A DNA stretch of 64,000 bases from Phycisphaera sp. (lineage in GTDB: Bacteria > Planctomycetota > Phycisphaerae > Phycisphaerales > Phycisphaeraceae): contig WGMF01000040.1 in NCBI GenBank assembly GCA_016125215.1, positions 1-64,000 on the forward strand, written 5' to 3'. Positions 1-7,389 of the stretch are shown piece by piece. The notes beneath the pieces are model-generated. The model had not been told where the DNA came from. It worked only from the letters and a program-made list of their open reading frames with translations, and ran no database searches. Each line of letters opens with the position of its first letter. Position 1 is the first letter of the stretch. A program made the translations under genes and the position numbers.

Positions 1-126
1 AACCCGCACAGACCCGGTAGACACGAACCGCGTGTGGTCAAACGAAGGAAAGACCGCTACAGCTACATGACCCAACCCCGCGACCAACTACGCAAACACC
101 TTGAAATCACAAGCGTTGCCGCTTAA
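1..126 (+). CDS. IS4-type transposase, C-terminal fragment
   Basis: Frame 1 is open from the window edge and ends in TAA at 124-126, giving 41 residues. The fragment contains EPRVVKRRKDRY followed by YMTQPRDQLRKHL. This basic tail, with VVKRR and a later PR-x-x-LR, is the usual end of IS4-family transposases in planctomycetes and proteobacteria (family knowledge). The rest of the gene lies outside the window, so I cannot tell whether the element is intact. The catalytic DDE residues are not visible here. It would mark an insertion-sequence boundary at the left edge, next to the decayed genes that follow. The assignment rests on a short but characteristic tail. Confidence 0.6.
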   Translation, partial: NPHRPGRHEPRVVKRRKDRYSYMTQPRDQLRKHLEITSVAA

Positions 127-529
127 GTTGATGGCGTTCGGTATAAGACACAATATGGCCTTCTAAGATATGCGTCAGAATTACAGCGCGTGACACTCTT
201 TCCCAGCACCATGCTATGATTTCTTGTTGTAGTCTTCGAGACCAAGAAGTCAGCTCGTAGTCATCGTCCACGAATACCATTTCGGTATCAATAAGGAACG
301 TGATATTGTCATAAATAAGATACGCCTTCCGAATGATATTATTACTTTTCCCAGATATTACCTCACAATAATCGAAAAGTTCTTCAAGCTGTCCCTGAAA
401 TCTTGTTTTTGATGTGACTTGATAATTATAGCTAGATTCTCCCTATAACTGCTCGATTACATCGCCAACGACTCCCATAATACATACCATCGCCATAGAT
501 CGCGATTCACTCAAAAAGGAAATATCCAT
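107..529 (-). pseudogene. Unknown gene interrupted by an in-frame TAG
   Basis: Read on the minus strand from ATG at 529, the frame runs 28 codons (MDISFLSESRSMAMV...) to a TAG at 443-445. It then continues without another stop for 111 codons to TGA at 107-109. The downstream part has a protein-like composition with aromatic and acidic patches, for example FQGQLEELFDYCEVISG and FLIDTEMVFVDDDYELTSW. The region is clearly richer in A/T than the rest of the window, which points to foreign DNA. I do not recognise the family. Its 3' end overlaps the transposase tail by 20 bp, consistent with a decayed gene cut by insertion. A sequencing error at the TAG is an alternative. Confidence 0.4.
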
Positions 530-729
530 AGTTATAATGCCTTTCTCGGGATTAATTACTTGTCATGTCGTGATCATAAATGGGAGTCCGCTGCAAGGCG
601 CGTGCCATTGGATCCGTATTTCTTGATCTTCTTAGCCCACTCTCCTTCTGTAGTCATATCCCACCACTCTCCTATCAACCCCTCACCCCCCAAGCCCCTG
701 ATCCCGACCCGCCTGGAATCAAATTTCCT

Positions 730-903
730 ATCGGTATCCTCGCTGCGTTCATAAATGCTTCGAGTTCACTGCATAGCCGTATCGAGACAACCGCTCGCCA
801 AAATCGCAGACTCGTGGGCCTGCGTGACACGCTCCTGCCCAAACTCCTGAGCGGTGAGCTGAGCCCGGACGACGCGGCGATTGGGGATGAGGTGACAGCA
901 TGA
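730..903 (+). pseudogene. Type I restriction specificity subunit (HsdS), C-terminal remnant
   Basis: The frame ending at TGA 901-903 carries RQNRRLVGLRDTLLPKLLSG followed by ELSPDDA. The LRDTLLPKLLSGEL block is the classic C-terminal end of the second target-recognition and spacer repeat of HsdS, which sets DNA specificity in type I restriction-modification complexes (family knowledge). Upstream of about 730 the translation is proline-rich and unlike HsdS, and no hsdM or hsdR is present, so the gene is a fragment. It overlaps the next truncated reading frame by ATGA, preserving the original operon coupling. No function is expected. Confidence 0.6.
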
Positions 904-1043
904 GGTTTGAGGTCTACTGCGACGAGAGCCGACCGGACCTGCTGCGGTCGGTCACTGAACCCGCGTCATCATTTTGTACCGCGCGATGTGTGTGGCGGCG
1001 AACGGCACTTGCCCTTGCACATCGCGCATGCGATAATTCATAG
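900..1043 (+). pseudogene. DUF3800-type protein, truncated N-terminus
   Basis: ATG at 900 overlaps the HsdS stop (ATGA). The first residues, MRFEVYCDESRPDLL, match the start of DUF3800 proteins: a beta strand with an early YCDES acidic motif, predicted to belong to an RNase H-like fold (family knowledge). After about residue 17 the similarity ends abruptly and the frame stops at TAG 1041-1043 after 47 codons, where family members are usually 200-300 residues. DUF3800 genes are frequent passengers of restriction and defence loci, so this pair is probably the scar of a former defence operon. Confidence 0.5.
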
Positions 1044-1421
1044 ACTTGGCAGTAGCCACTTCCGCGCGGCAGTAGCCCACCCGACGAGGCTGCTGCCATG
1101 CACACTAAATCACATCCGCACACGTTGACCGACCAACCCCAGCGGAGTGCGCTACGCGTCCACCTTGCCCAGTGCGCGCACTTGGCCACCGTTGGCCCAC
1201 GTTCGCCCACGTCGCGACACTGGCAGTTCGTCGTATACACCTACCACCTCTGCACCCTACGCCCACGGCCCAACGTGGCGCGATCGGGGCGATGCCGCCA
1301 GTCTGGCAGAGCCAATGGTTCCTCCCCGGCGATGCAATCGCCTGACCCCGCGGGGAACAGTCAGGCCCTACGTTTTTGTTTGTTGCGCGCGCGGACACAA
1401 CCCTAAACCGGAGAATCCTAC
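1044..1421. other. Intergenic, no gene seen
   Basis: No frame here has recognisable protein features. The stretch has many short GCGCG and TTGGCC words. It ends with the leader CCGGAGAATCCTAC directly before the methyltransferase start, where GGAG acts as the ribosome binding site. Confidence 0.4.
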
Positions 1422-2744
1422 ATGGAAGTCAAGCTCGTAAACATTGATGAAATCAGGCCCTATGAATCCAACCCGCGTCTGAACGACCAGGCGGTGGACG
1501 CTGTGGCCGCGTCGCTACGGGAGTTCGGTTTCCGCCAGCCCATCGTGATCGATCCCGACGGCGTGATCATCGTCGGCCACACGCGTTGGAAGGCGGCGAA
1601 GAAGCTGGGCCTGGCCAAGGTGCCGGTCCACAAGGCGACCGGGCTGACGCCTGATCAGATCAAGGCGTACCGGATCGCCGACAACCAGACCGCCACGATC
1701 GCGGACTGGAACATGGAGTTGCTGCCGATCGAGATCGGCGGACTCCAGGAGGCGGGTTATGACCTGGCGCTGCTGGGCTTCGACGAAGAGACGTTGGCGC
1801 ACCTGCTCGACGGTGACGCGAAGGACGGCCTGACCGACCCCGACGACGTGCCGGCGCCACCCGACGAGGCGACCACCCAGCCCGGCGACCTGTGGGTGTT
1901 GGGTGACCACCGCCTGCTGTGTGGTGACAGCTCACTGCCTGCGGATGTGGATCGGCTGCTCGACGGTCAGTTGATTGACCTCGTCAACACCGACCCGCCT
2001 TACAACGTGAAGGTCGAGCCCCGGTCGAACAACGCGATCGCGGCAGGCAATTCGTCCTTCCCCGAAGCGCACCGGACGCACCACCAATCCTTCGACGTGG
2101 CGCGGCAGGGCGAGAAGAAGAAGACCACCAACAAGATGCGGGCCAAGGACCGGCCCCTAGCTAACGACTTCGTGACCGACGAGGCGTTCGACGCGCTGCT
2201 CGACGCCTGGTTCGGCAACATGGCCCGCGTGCTCCAGCCGGGGCGCGGGTTTTACATCTGGGGCGGGTACGCCAACCTGGGCAACTACCCGCCGTACCTC
2301 AAGAAGCACGAGTTGTATTTCAGCCAAGGCGTCGTGTGGGACAAGCAGCACCCGGTCCTGACCCGCAAGGACTACATGGGCGCGTTCGAGATCTGCTTCT
2401 ACGGCTGGCGTGAGGGGGCCGCCCACCGCTACTACGGCCCGAACAACGCCACCGACCTGTGGCACATGAAGAAGGTCAACCCGCAGTCGATGGTCCACCT
2501 GACCGAGAAGCCCGTCGAGCTGGCGGTCCGCGCGATCCAATACTCATCCCTGCCGGGGGAGAACGTGCTCGACTTGTTCGGCGGGTCGGGCTCGACGCTC
2601 ATCGCGTGCGAGCAGACCAACCGCCGTGCGTACCTGATGGAACTCGACCCGCCGTATTGCGATGTGATCGTGCAGCGGTGGGAGAAGTTCACGGGGCGGC
2701 AGGCGGAAAGGACCCAAAACGCCCTCACCGCAGGTGTGAATTAG
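1422..2744 (+). CDS. ParB-N domain plus DNA methyltransferase (beta class)
   Basis: This 440-residue protein combines two domains. Residues 1-100 are a ParB/Srx nuclease-like domain (IRPYESNPRLND, VIIVGHTRWKAAKKLGL). Residues 155-430 are an adenine- or cytosine-N4 DNA methyltransferase. The catalytic motif TDPPYNV lies at 190-196 and precedes the S-adenosylmethionine motif DLFGGSGST near 385, so the order is that of the beta class. The fusion is common in prophages, plasmids and integrative elements, where it methylates element DNA; no partner restriction enzyme is visible. The start follows GGAG with good spacing. Its TAG overlaps the 3' end of the convergent doc gene by 3-4 bp. Target specificity cannot be read from sequence. 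Confidence 0.9.
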   Translation: MEVKLVNIDEIRPYESNPRLNDQAVDAVAASLREFGFRQPIVIDPDGVIIVGHTRWKAAKKLGLAKVPVHKATGLTPDQIKAYRIADNQTATIADWNMELLPIEIGGLQEAGYDLALLGFDEETLAHLLDGDAKDGLTDPDDVPAPPDEATTQPGDLWVLGDHRLLCGDSSLPADVDRLLDGQLIDLVNTDPPYNVKVEPRSNNAIAAGNSSFPEAHRTHHQSFDVARQGEKKKTTNKMRAKDRPLANDFVTDEAFDALLDAWFGNMARVLQPGRGFYIWGGYANLGNYPPYLKKHELYFSQGVVWDKQHPVLTRKDYMGAFEICFYGWREGAAHRYYGPNNATDLWHMKKVNPQSMVHLTEKPVELAVRAIQYSSLPGENVLDLFGGSGSTLIACEQTNRRAYLMELDPPYCDVIVQRWEKFTGRQAERTQNALTAGVN

Positions 2745-3127
2745 TGGGCATGCGAACGGAAGAATTCTGCGGCGGCGGCTTTGTCGGCTTTGCCAGAGGC
2801 AACCGCAATGGTGATGTCGTAAAGCGCGCCGGTTGGAGCGGCAATCGTCACGCCGTTGAGGTCCAGAAACATCAAAGCCGCGACGGCCGCGGCACGCTTG
2901 TTGCCATCGACGAAGGGGTGGTTCTGGGTGATGTGGAACAGGTACGCCGCCGCCATCGAGAACAAGTCTTCGTGCAGGTAGGCCCCACCGAATTGAGAGC
3001 GGGGTTGGGCGACCGCCGAATCCAGCAGGCCCAAGTCACGCACGCCGTGGCCGCCGCCGTACCGATCGATTTGATCGGCGTGGGCAGCGAGCACGTCTTC
3101 GATAGTCAGAAAGTCCGGAGTCACCAC
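2741..3127 (-). CDS. doc: Doc/Fic-type toxin of a toxin-antitoxin pair
   Basis: The protein has 128 residues, the normal size for Doc (death on curing). The Fic core motif HPFVDGNKR is at residues 70-78, followed by the expected helix. Doc enzymes inactivate elongation factor Tu by phosphorylation (established for P1 Doc); I infer the same reaction here from the motif. The ATG at 3125-3127 directly follows the antitoxin stop, giving an antitoxin-first operon. Production should be limited by the palindrome upstream of the antitoxin gene. The 3' end overlaps the methyltransferase gene on the other strand. The protein looks complete and likely acts as a stabiliser of the mobile region. Confidence 0.9.
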   Translation of the reverse strand: MVTPDFLTIEDVLAAHADQIDRYGGGHGVRDLGLLDSAVAQPRSQFGGAYLHEDLFSMAAAYLFHITQNHPFVDGNKRAAAVAALMFLDLNGVTIAAPTGALYDITIAVASGKADKAAAAEFFRSHAH

Positions 3128-3355
3128 TCACTCGGCCAGGCGTTTGAGGTCTTGACCGAATGTCGCGTTGATCTTGTCCAACGACACCCGCAGCTTACGC
3201 TGTCGGGCCTTGTCGCGGTGGGGCGAGACCATGAGCCTGTCACCGTCGCTTGTGAGTTCGAGGGGGGTGTCCTCGTTGATCTGAAGCAGTTCGAGGATCG
3301 GCTTGTCTATGACAAGCGCCAGGCTGTTGCCGTGTCGGATGAGTTTTTTGTTCAT
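3128..3355 (-). CDS. AbrB/MazE-like antitoxin
   Basis: This 75-residue protein starts MNKKLIRHGNSLALVIDKPI and continues with LELTSDGDRLMVS. That is the swapped-hairpin AbrB/SpoVT fold used by many antitoxins to bind DNA. The charged C-terminal third should wrap the toxin. It is the first gene of the pair and abuts doc with no gap. The combination of an AbrB-like rather than a Phd-like antitoxin with Doc is known in other bacteria. A perfect 8-bp inverted repeat lies 18 bp upstream of the start codon and is the likely autoregulatory operator. Confidence 0.85.
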   Translation of the reverse strand: MNKKLIRHGNSLALVIDKPILELLQINEDTPLELTSDGDRLMVSPHRDKARQRKLRVSLDKINATFGQDLKRLAE

Positions 3356-3373
3356 GGCCGGGGGCTCCGTTTC

Positions 3374-3392
3374 GTATACACACAGTGTATAC
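3374..3392 (-). promoter_or_regulatory. Palindromic operator of the doc operon
   Basis: GTATACACACAGTGTATAC has perfect 8-bp arms (GTATACAC and GTGTATAC) around ACA. It lies 18 bp upstream of the antitoxin start on the minus strand, where an AbrB-type antitoxin would be expected to repress its own promoter. A TTGACC box is visible further upstream on the same strand. Binding is inferred, not shown. Confidence 0.6.
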
Positions 3393-3541
3393 CAATAGAT
3401 CGGTCAAAGCAATGCCGGACTTTGAGGGGAATCCCACAGTTAAATAGCACGCTCCCGGACCGGCCAGCCCAGACTCAAGACAACCCCGACCGATGCCGAG
3501 GCCGGGGCTGTATCCGGGGGCGTGGAGGTGAAGGCGTGAAT

Positions 3542-3916
3542 CTACGTCCCGCGGAACTCGGGCGGGAACCCTTCGATCAGGGCGTAGAACTCGGTCATCG
3601 CGTGCTCGAAGAAGCCCGTGGCGTAGCCGTCGGCAACGTAGCCGAGGCGTCCATGTGTTTCGAGCAGGCCCCGCTCGGTGAGCAGCTGCAGCGCCACGTT
3701 GACCTGCGTCATCGGTTCTTCGAGGGCGTCGGCGAGGGATTGAATCTTCACGCCCTCGCGCGGGTGTTCGTCGAGGTACGCGGCCACCTTCTCGAAGACC
3801 ACCTTCGAGCAGCGGTGGGCGTACTCCCGACCGTCGGTCAGTTTCACGACACGCTCCAGTGCGCCGCCGGGCGTGCCGCGGAACTCGATCTCGCGTCGCT
3901 CAAGAGATCGTCGCAT
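3542..3916 (-). CDS. Winged-helix-like accessory protein of mobile region
   Basis: A 124-residue protein that I cannot name. Residues 44-95 (VVFEKVAAYLDEHPREGVKI, then QSLADALEEPMTQVNVAL) read like a winged-helix DNA-binding domain with a helix, a recognition helix and a wing (LLETHGRLGYVADG). The start ATG lies 4 bp after the stop of the HARE-HTH gene, so it is the last gene of the reverse-strand operon from 5533 down. A role in element regulation is inferred from the fold-like pattern and the company it keeps. Confidence 0.65.
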   Translation of the reverse strand: MRRSLERREIEFRGTPGGALERVVKLTDGREYAHRCSKVVFEKVAAYLDEHPREGVKIQSLADALEEPMTQVNVALQLLTERGLLETHGRLGYVADGYATGFFEHAMTEFYALIEGFPPEFRGT

Positions 3917-3919
3917 GGT

Positions 3920-4492
3920 TCACGCTCCCTTCCGCAGTTGGAACAAACCGCGCTCGACCTTGGTGAAGCGGGCGTCCTTACCCTTCTGTCCGATCTCACG
4001 GATGATCGCGGCGTAGAGCGTGGCGTGCGGCGTCTTCCCAACGCCGGGTTTCCACAAGCCCTTGGCGGCGACCGCCTCGACCATCTGTTTGGCGTTGAGC
4101 CCGTCGGAGGCGTCGGCCAGGACCTGCGCGGCGGCGTTGATCAGGCTCAGCTTCTTGGGCTTGTCCTGCTTTACCGACTTCTTCTTGCCCTTGCCTTCGT
4201 CACGCGGCCGGGCGTTCTCCTGGTCGGCCTTATCCCGGGGGGGCTGGGCGTGGAGCGCTTCGCGCTGCTCCTTGGTGACCGGCTTCTTCTCGGGCTGGTC
4301 CTTGGGTGCCGTTCGCTCAGGCGCCGGCCCGCGCAGGCGCTGGGCGCTCTTGATGCGGACCTTCTTGTTGGTGGCCAGGTTGGTCGCGTCCCAACCACCA
4401 TGCGGGTTCTCCACATCGATGCGGACGGGGACGACCTTGTCGGTCACCTTCGCCATGTACGTGCCGCCGATTCTGATCTCGTTCTTCTTCAT
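3920..4492 (-). CDS. HARE-HTH domain protein
   Basis: The protein has 190 residues. The N-terminal 60 residues form a small beta-rich segment (IRIGGTYMAKVTDKVVPVRI). A lysine/glutamate-rich linker follows (about 65-118). The C-terminal 70 residues (LSLINAAAQVLADASDGLNA to FTKVERGLFQLRKG) match the HARE-HTH winged-helix domain found in ASXL proteins, RNA polymerase delta and restriction-linked proteins (family knowledge). It may recognise modified or specific DNA, which fits a mobile element that carries its own methyltransferase. It sits 4 bp upstream of the next gene, indicating co-transcription. A small AGGAGACACACC leader precedes the ATG. Confidence 0.75.
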   Translation of the reverse strand: MKKNEIRIGGTYMAKVTDKVVPVRIDVENPHGGWDATNLATNKKVRIKSAQRLRGPAPERTAPKDQPEKKPVTKEQREALHAQPPRDKADQENARPRDEGKGKKKSVKQDKPKKLSLINAAAQVLADASDGLNAKQMVEAVAAKGLWKPGVGKTPHATLYAAIIREIGQKGKDARFTKVERGLFQLRKGA

Positions 4493-4528
4493 GGTGTGTC
4501 TCCTAACTGTTGGGGTTTGATCGAAGCG

Positions 4529-4795
4529 TCAGCGGCGGTACACGCGCCGCGAGTAGTGCTGGCCGGGTTCGTCGATGAACTCAACGCGCCCGTCCCAGAA
4601 GTCCGTGTCGCTGCGGTTGGTGTCGGTCTCTCGCAGCACGGCGAGCCCTTCTTCGCGCTGCCGCGTGATGGGGTCCTCGTAGACCATGGTCGCCACGGGC
4701 GGGCTGTCCGGGTCGATCGAGACCTCCCGGTTGTCGACCAGCGGAAAAGCTCGCGCCCTTCCGCCTGCGAAGGTGATGGTGGGGTTCTTGGTCAC
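4529..4795 (-). CDS. Small conserved accessory protein, unknown
   Basis: I choose GTG at 4795 as start because GGAG lies eight bases upstream; an in-frame ATG at 4861 would add 22 unlikely residues and consume the leader. The 88-residue product (VTKNPTITFAGGRARAFPLV...) has a beta-rich pattern and ends HYSRRVYRR. It contains no recognised motif. It sits within the reverse-strand operon between the DUF6900-like and HARE-HTH genes. Its upstream leader resembles the one before the DUF6900-like gene. Confidence 0.6.
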   Translation of the reverse strand: MTKNPTITFAGGRARAFPLVDNREVSIDPDSPPVATMVYEDPITRQREEGLAVLRETDTNRSDTDFWDGRVEFIDEPGQHYSRRVYRR

Positions 4796-4873
4796 GGTGT
4801 GATCTCCATTGGCCGTGTTCCGGCTGGCCGGGCCGTGGGGGCGACGTGCCCCGTAAACCACCGAAGCCCTTAT

Positions 4874-5176
4874 TCAGGGCTTCGGGAGTGCGATCCGCTT
4901 CTTGGCCTGGCGTATGGCTTTCCTCAGCTTCCGCCACTCGGCCAACGTCTCCATCTGGTTGTCCTTGGCCTCCAGCAGCGCCTCGGCGGCGGAAAGAAGT
5001 TCCGCCAGGCCAGCGAGGTACGCCTCGTCCAGTGCGCGCTGTACGCCGACGACACCGACATCGTGGAAGTCGAGGTGGTCGCGGTTACGCGGCTCGAGCG
5101 TTTCGATGAACAGGTGCTTGCGGGCGATCTGCGTGAAGAGTTCGTGTCGGGTGCTGGGCATGGGTTGGTTCTTCAT
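4874..5176 (-). CDS. DUF6900-type protein
   Basis: A 100-residue protein with IARKHLFIETLEPRNRDHLD followed by FHDVGVVGVQRALDEAYLAG. The pattern TLE-x-R-x-x-D-x-LDFH-[DE]V is what I recall of DUF6900, a small helical family found on plasmids, phages and integrative elements; its function is unknown. The C-terminal half is a charged helix that may form a coiled coil (LLEAKDNQMETLAEWRKLRK). It belongs to the reverse-strand operon and is separated by 54 bp from the gene upstream of it. Confidence 0.65.
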   Translation of the reverse strand: MKNQPMPSTRHELFTQIARKHLFIETLEPRNRDHLDFHDVGVVGVQRALDEAYLAGLAELLSAAEALLEAKDNQMETLAEWRKLRKAIRQAKKRIALPKP

Positions 5177-5230
5177 GGCGGGGTTTCCTGTGGCCGTGTT
5201 GGGTTGAATGGGCTGGCCGGGCCCGTGTCG

Positions 5231-5533
5231 TCAAAGCCCGACCTCATCCATCAGGCGGTTCATGGCGTCGGTGCCGCCGACGGTGTTCCGCAAGAGCGTG
5301 CGGAACCACTCGAGCTCGGTGTTGATGTTTGCGTGCTTGGTGCTCGCGGGCTGGAGCCAGGCGTGGATGGCGGCGACGGCTTCGGGCGAGAGGTTCTCGC
5401 GCAGGGCGTCGATCAGAAGTTCCTCGGGCTTGGGGTTCTCGGGGACGCTGACGCGAACGCGTGCAGCGGGTTCATGACAACAATTGAGTTCGCGTGGGAG
5501 CGGGGAAAAGTAGTAGAAATTGGCTGAAAACAA
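5231..5533 (-). CDS. Accessory protein with doubtful N-terminus
   Basis: The C-terminal 70 residues (PEELLIDALRENLSPEAVAA onward, ending MNRLMDEVGL) look like a compact helical domain seen in plasmid- and phage-linked proteins. The first 30 residues (MFSANFYYFSPLPRELNCCH) are unlike the rest in composition, and no ribosome binding site precedes the ATG at 5533. I infer that the natural 5' end was lost, perhaps at the left junction of the element that carries the 6-16 kb genes. The function is unknown. Confidence 0.5.
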   Translation of the reverse strand: MFSANFYYFSPLPRELNCCHEPAARVRVSVPENPKPEELLIDALRENLSPEAVAAIHAWLQPASTKHANINTELEWFRTLLRNTVGGTDAMNRLMDEVGL

Positions 5534-5649
5534 GGCCGCTTTGCAGTGGATTTTTCAACGCGGGACGACGCCCTGGCGCTGCCGCTCACCTCGGGTCAGG
5601 TGGGGATTGTTGAAGCATAGCTAGCGGCGACGGGTTCGCCTACCAACTT

Positions 5650-5892
5650 TCACTTCACGTCACTCTCTTTCACACTGAATCCTTGATCTCGCAGTGTTTT
5701 CAGCCAGTCGTTGTATTCTTGCTGGTTCATCTCATTCGTCAGAAGACGCGGAATCCCAGCCCCTGAGACTGTAAGCTTTCGTGGATCAACAAGGATCGTG
5801 CCCGCATTAACATCATTCACATCTAAGATCGTGACGTTTCCAGCATCACTACGAAGAATCATGAATGACCACGTTCCTTTTATGTTTGTCAT
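5650..5892 (-). CDS. Small protein, possible partner or immunity gene
   Basis: An 80-residue protein (MTNIKGTWSFMILRSDAGNV...) with alternating hydrophobic strands and a hydrophilic C-terminus. There is no signal peptide or membrane segment. It lies 135 bp downstream of the exported nuclease-like gene on the same strand and has the same lower GC content. Small cytosolic proteins directly after a secreted toxin are often immunity proteins (family knowledge), but nothing in the sequence proves this. The gene itself is plausible because its codon pattern is even and the start is preceded by a GGGA box. Confidence 0.45.
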   Translation of the reverse strand: MTNIKGTWSFMILRSDAGNVTILDVNDVNAGTILVDPRKLTVSGAGIPRLLTNEMNQQEYNDWLKTLRDQGFSVKESDVK

Positions 5893-6027
5893 GGAGTCAT
5901 TCCCTATTTAGGTTACACATCATGGTTGTTGTTGCGATAGCTATATGCCTGCCTGGGATCGAAACAGTGTTCGCCCAATGATTATGCCTGTGATTTGGAA
6001 ATTGGATTATTTGTGGAAACGATGTTT

Positions 6028-7389
6028 TTATTGCAAATGCCCCAACCCATAGTGCGCTTCGACCGCTCGATCGACAGCTAATTGCTGTTTCTCTGTGAAG
6101 TGTTTATCCACAAAGTACCAATGGATTTTTTCAACCCCTTCCGCCACAGCGCCGACAATGGCACCGATACCAGCCCCGGGTGCGACTCCAACGCCACCGA
6201 ACCATACCCCGATTCCGGCACCTACAGCAGTGCAGGCGAAGAAAGTCCCCGACCCCTGTAATGTGCGATTGAAATCCCGTTGGCTCATCATGCCATGGGA
6301 ATACTTGTAGTATGCAAATCCAACGTCAAATGCCTCGACACCCAATGCAACCGGGAGAAACCATTTACCTGCACCTTGTCCCAATAGCGATAGGCCGCCA
6401 TTTCCCAGCCAACCCAACTGTGCGGCTGAACCAAACCCTAGGGTGATCGCTTCCCCCCAACGACCGATGGCTGCACCCGATTGTAGATATGGCATGGCGG
6501 TGTGACGAAGGACGGGATCATGCCACATTGTCCACGCCGCCCATGATTGTTGATACGCATCCCACGCCAAACCCGCAGAGCCAAGCACACCCAATCCCGC
6601 GACACCCTTCGACGCTCGCGCCCAAAACACATCTGCTGATTGCGCTTTTCCTGCCGCCTCAAACGTGGATGCAAGTTTGGGACGTTCGCGTATTAACTTC
6701 TCCTCGATAGCGAAAGCGTCTTGTGATACGTTATTGGTGTCCCACCGTCCGATCATTTCTGGATCGCGCGGGGTTCCCCAAATATGTTCCGTCCTGGTCG
6801 CTCCCGTGGCCAGTCTGCCTCTTTGTGCTGCCCGTATGATGCGAGCGGCTTGTAGTTGCTCAGCTTCCGACGCAATATTGGATTTGAGAGTGAATTCTGC
6901 AGATCGAATCGTATTAGCGTTTGTGCCTTGAGGGAATCCATAGGAAATTTTCAGTGGAGAAAAGCCACCTTTTGCCTCTATAACACGAACTTTGCCGGAC
7001 ATCGCATCCCAATACGCTGAATCTGGGCCTTGGGGTATCGCTCTGTTCTTTGATCCAAGCAGCTTGGTCCATCCACGCTCTGCCGCATATCGTGCTCGAC
7101 CTTGAATGCCGATTCTTTCCGCCAGCAAAATACGTTCGTTAAGCGATGAGGTCATCCAGACGGTTCGGTAGTTACGTTGAAAATACGCAGCTTGGTTTGG
7201 TATGTCCCATGAAGAAGCAAATAAAGTGGAGCCGCTGCTTCGGCTTGCCAGGCCTGAAACCACCCCGGCCTGCTCCAGTTGGCTCAATGGCATGGTTAAG
7301 ACGAGATTAGCCGAATCGGCCAACGCAGTTCGCCAGACCGATATCGCCGCGATGCAAACTATCAACTTGAACCAATATCGCTGCATCAT
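6028..7389 (-). CDS. Exported PD-(D/E)XK-like protein with glycine-rich membrane tail
   Basis: I place the start at ATG 7389, which overlaps the upstream stop (ATGA) and has GGAG in front; 453 residues result. Residues 1-24 are a signal peptide ending TALA. Residues 90-142 read AERIG...GPDSAYWDAMSGKVRVIEAK, with D123 and E138-x-K140 spaced as in PD-(D/E)XK nucleases of the toxin-REase type. The C-terminal third has several hydrophobic, glycine-rich stretches (GAGIGVWFGGVGVAPGAGIG) like glycine-zipper membrane segments. This is not a standard cytosolic restriction enzyme. It could be an exported effector or a bacteriocin-like protein. Function is inferred; the nuclease residues and signal peptide are what I see. 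Confidence 0.7.
   Translation of the reverse strand: MMQRYWFKLIVCIAAISVWRTALADSANLVLTMPLSQLEQAGVVSGLASRSSGSTLFASSWDIPNQAAYFQRNYRTVWMTSSLNERILLAERIGIQGRARYAAERGWTKLLGSKNRAIPQGPDSAYWDAMSGKVRVIEAKGGFSPLKISYGFPQGTNANTIRSAEFTLKSNIASEAEQLQAARIIRAAQRGRLATGATRTEHIWGTPRDPEMIGRWDTNNVSQDAFAIEEKLIRERPKLASTFEAAGKAQSADVFWARASKGVAGLGVLGSAGLAWDAYQQSWAAWTMWHDPVLRHTAMPYLQSGAAIGRWGEAITLGFGSAAQLGWLGNGGLSLLGQGAGKWFLPVALGVEAFDVGFAYYKYSHGMMSQRDFNRTLQGSGTFFACTAVGAGIGVWFGGVGVAPGAGIGAIVGAVAEGVEKIHWYFVDKHFTEKQQLAVDRAVEAHYGLGHLQ

Noticed and set aside
443-445. TAG recoding (for example pyrrolysine) in the 107-529 gene
   Set aside because: Other genes in the window use TAG as a normal stop (for example the methyltransferase) and no recoding machinery is visible, so a nonsense mutation or error is simpler.
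2459-5527. A 1022-codon open frame on the forward strand
   Set aside because: It runs antisense to six reverse-strand genes with good starts and domains (doc, antitoxin, HARE-HTH and others). Its translation is rich in V, D, G and R without any domain, a usual shadow in GC-rich DNA.
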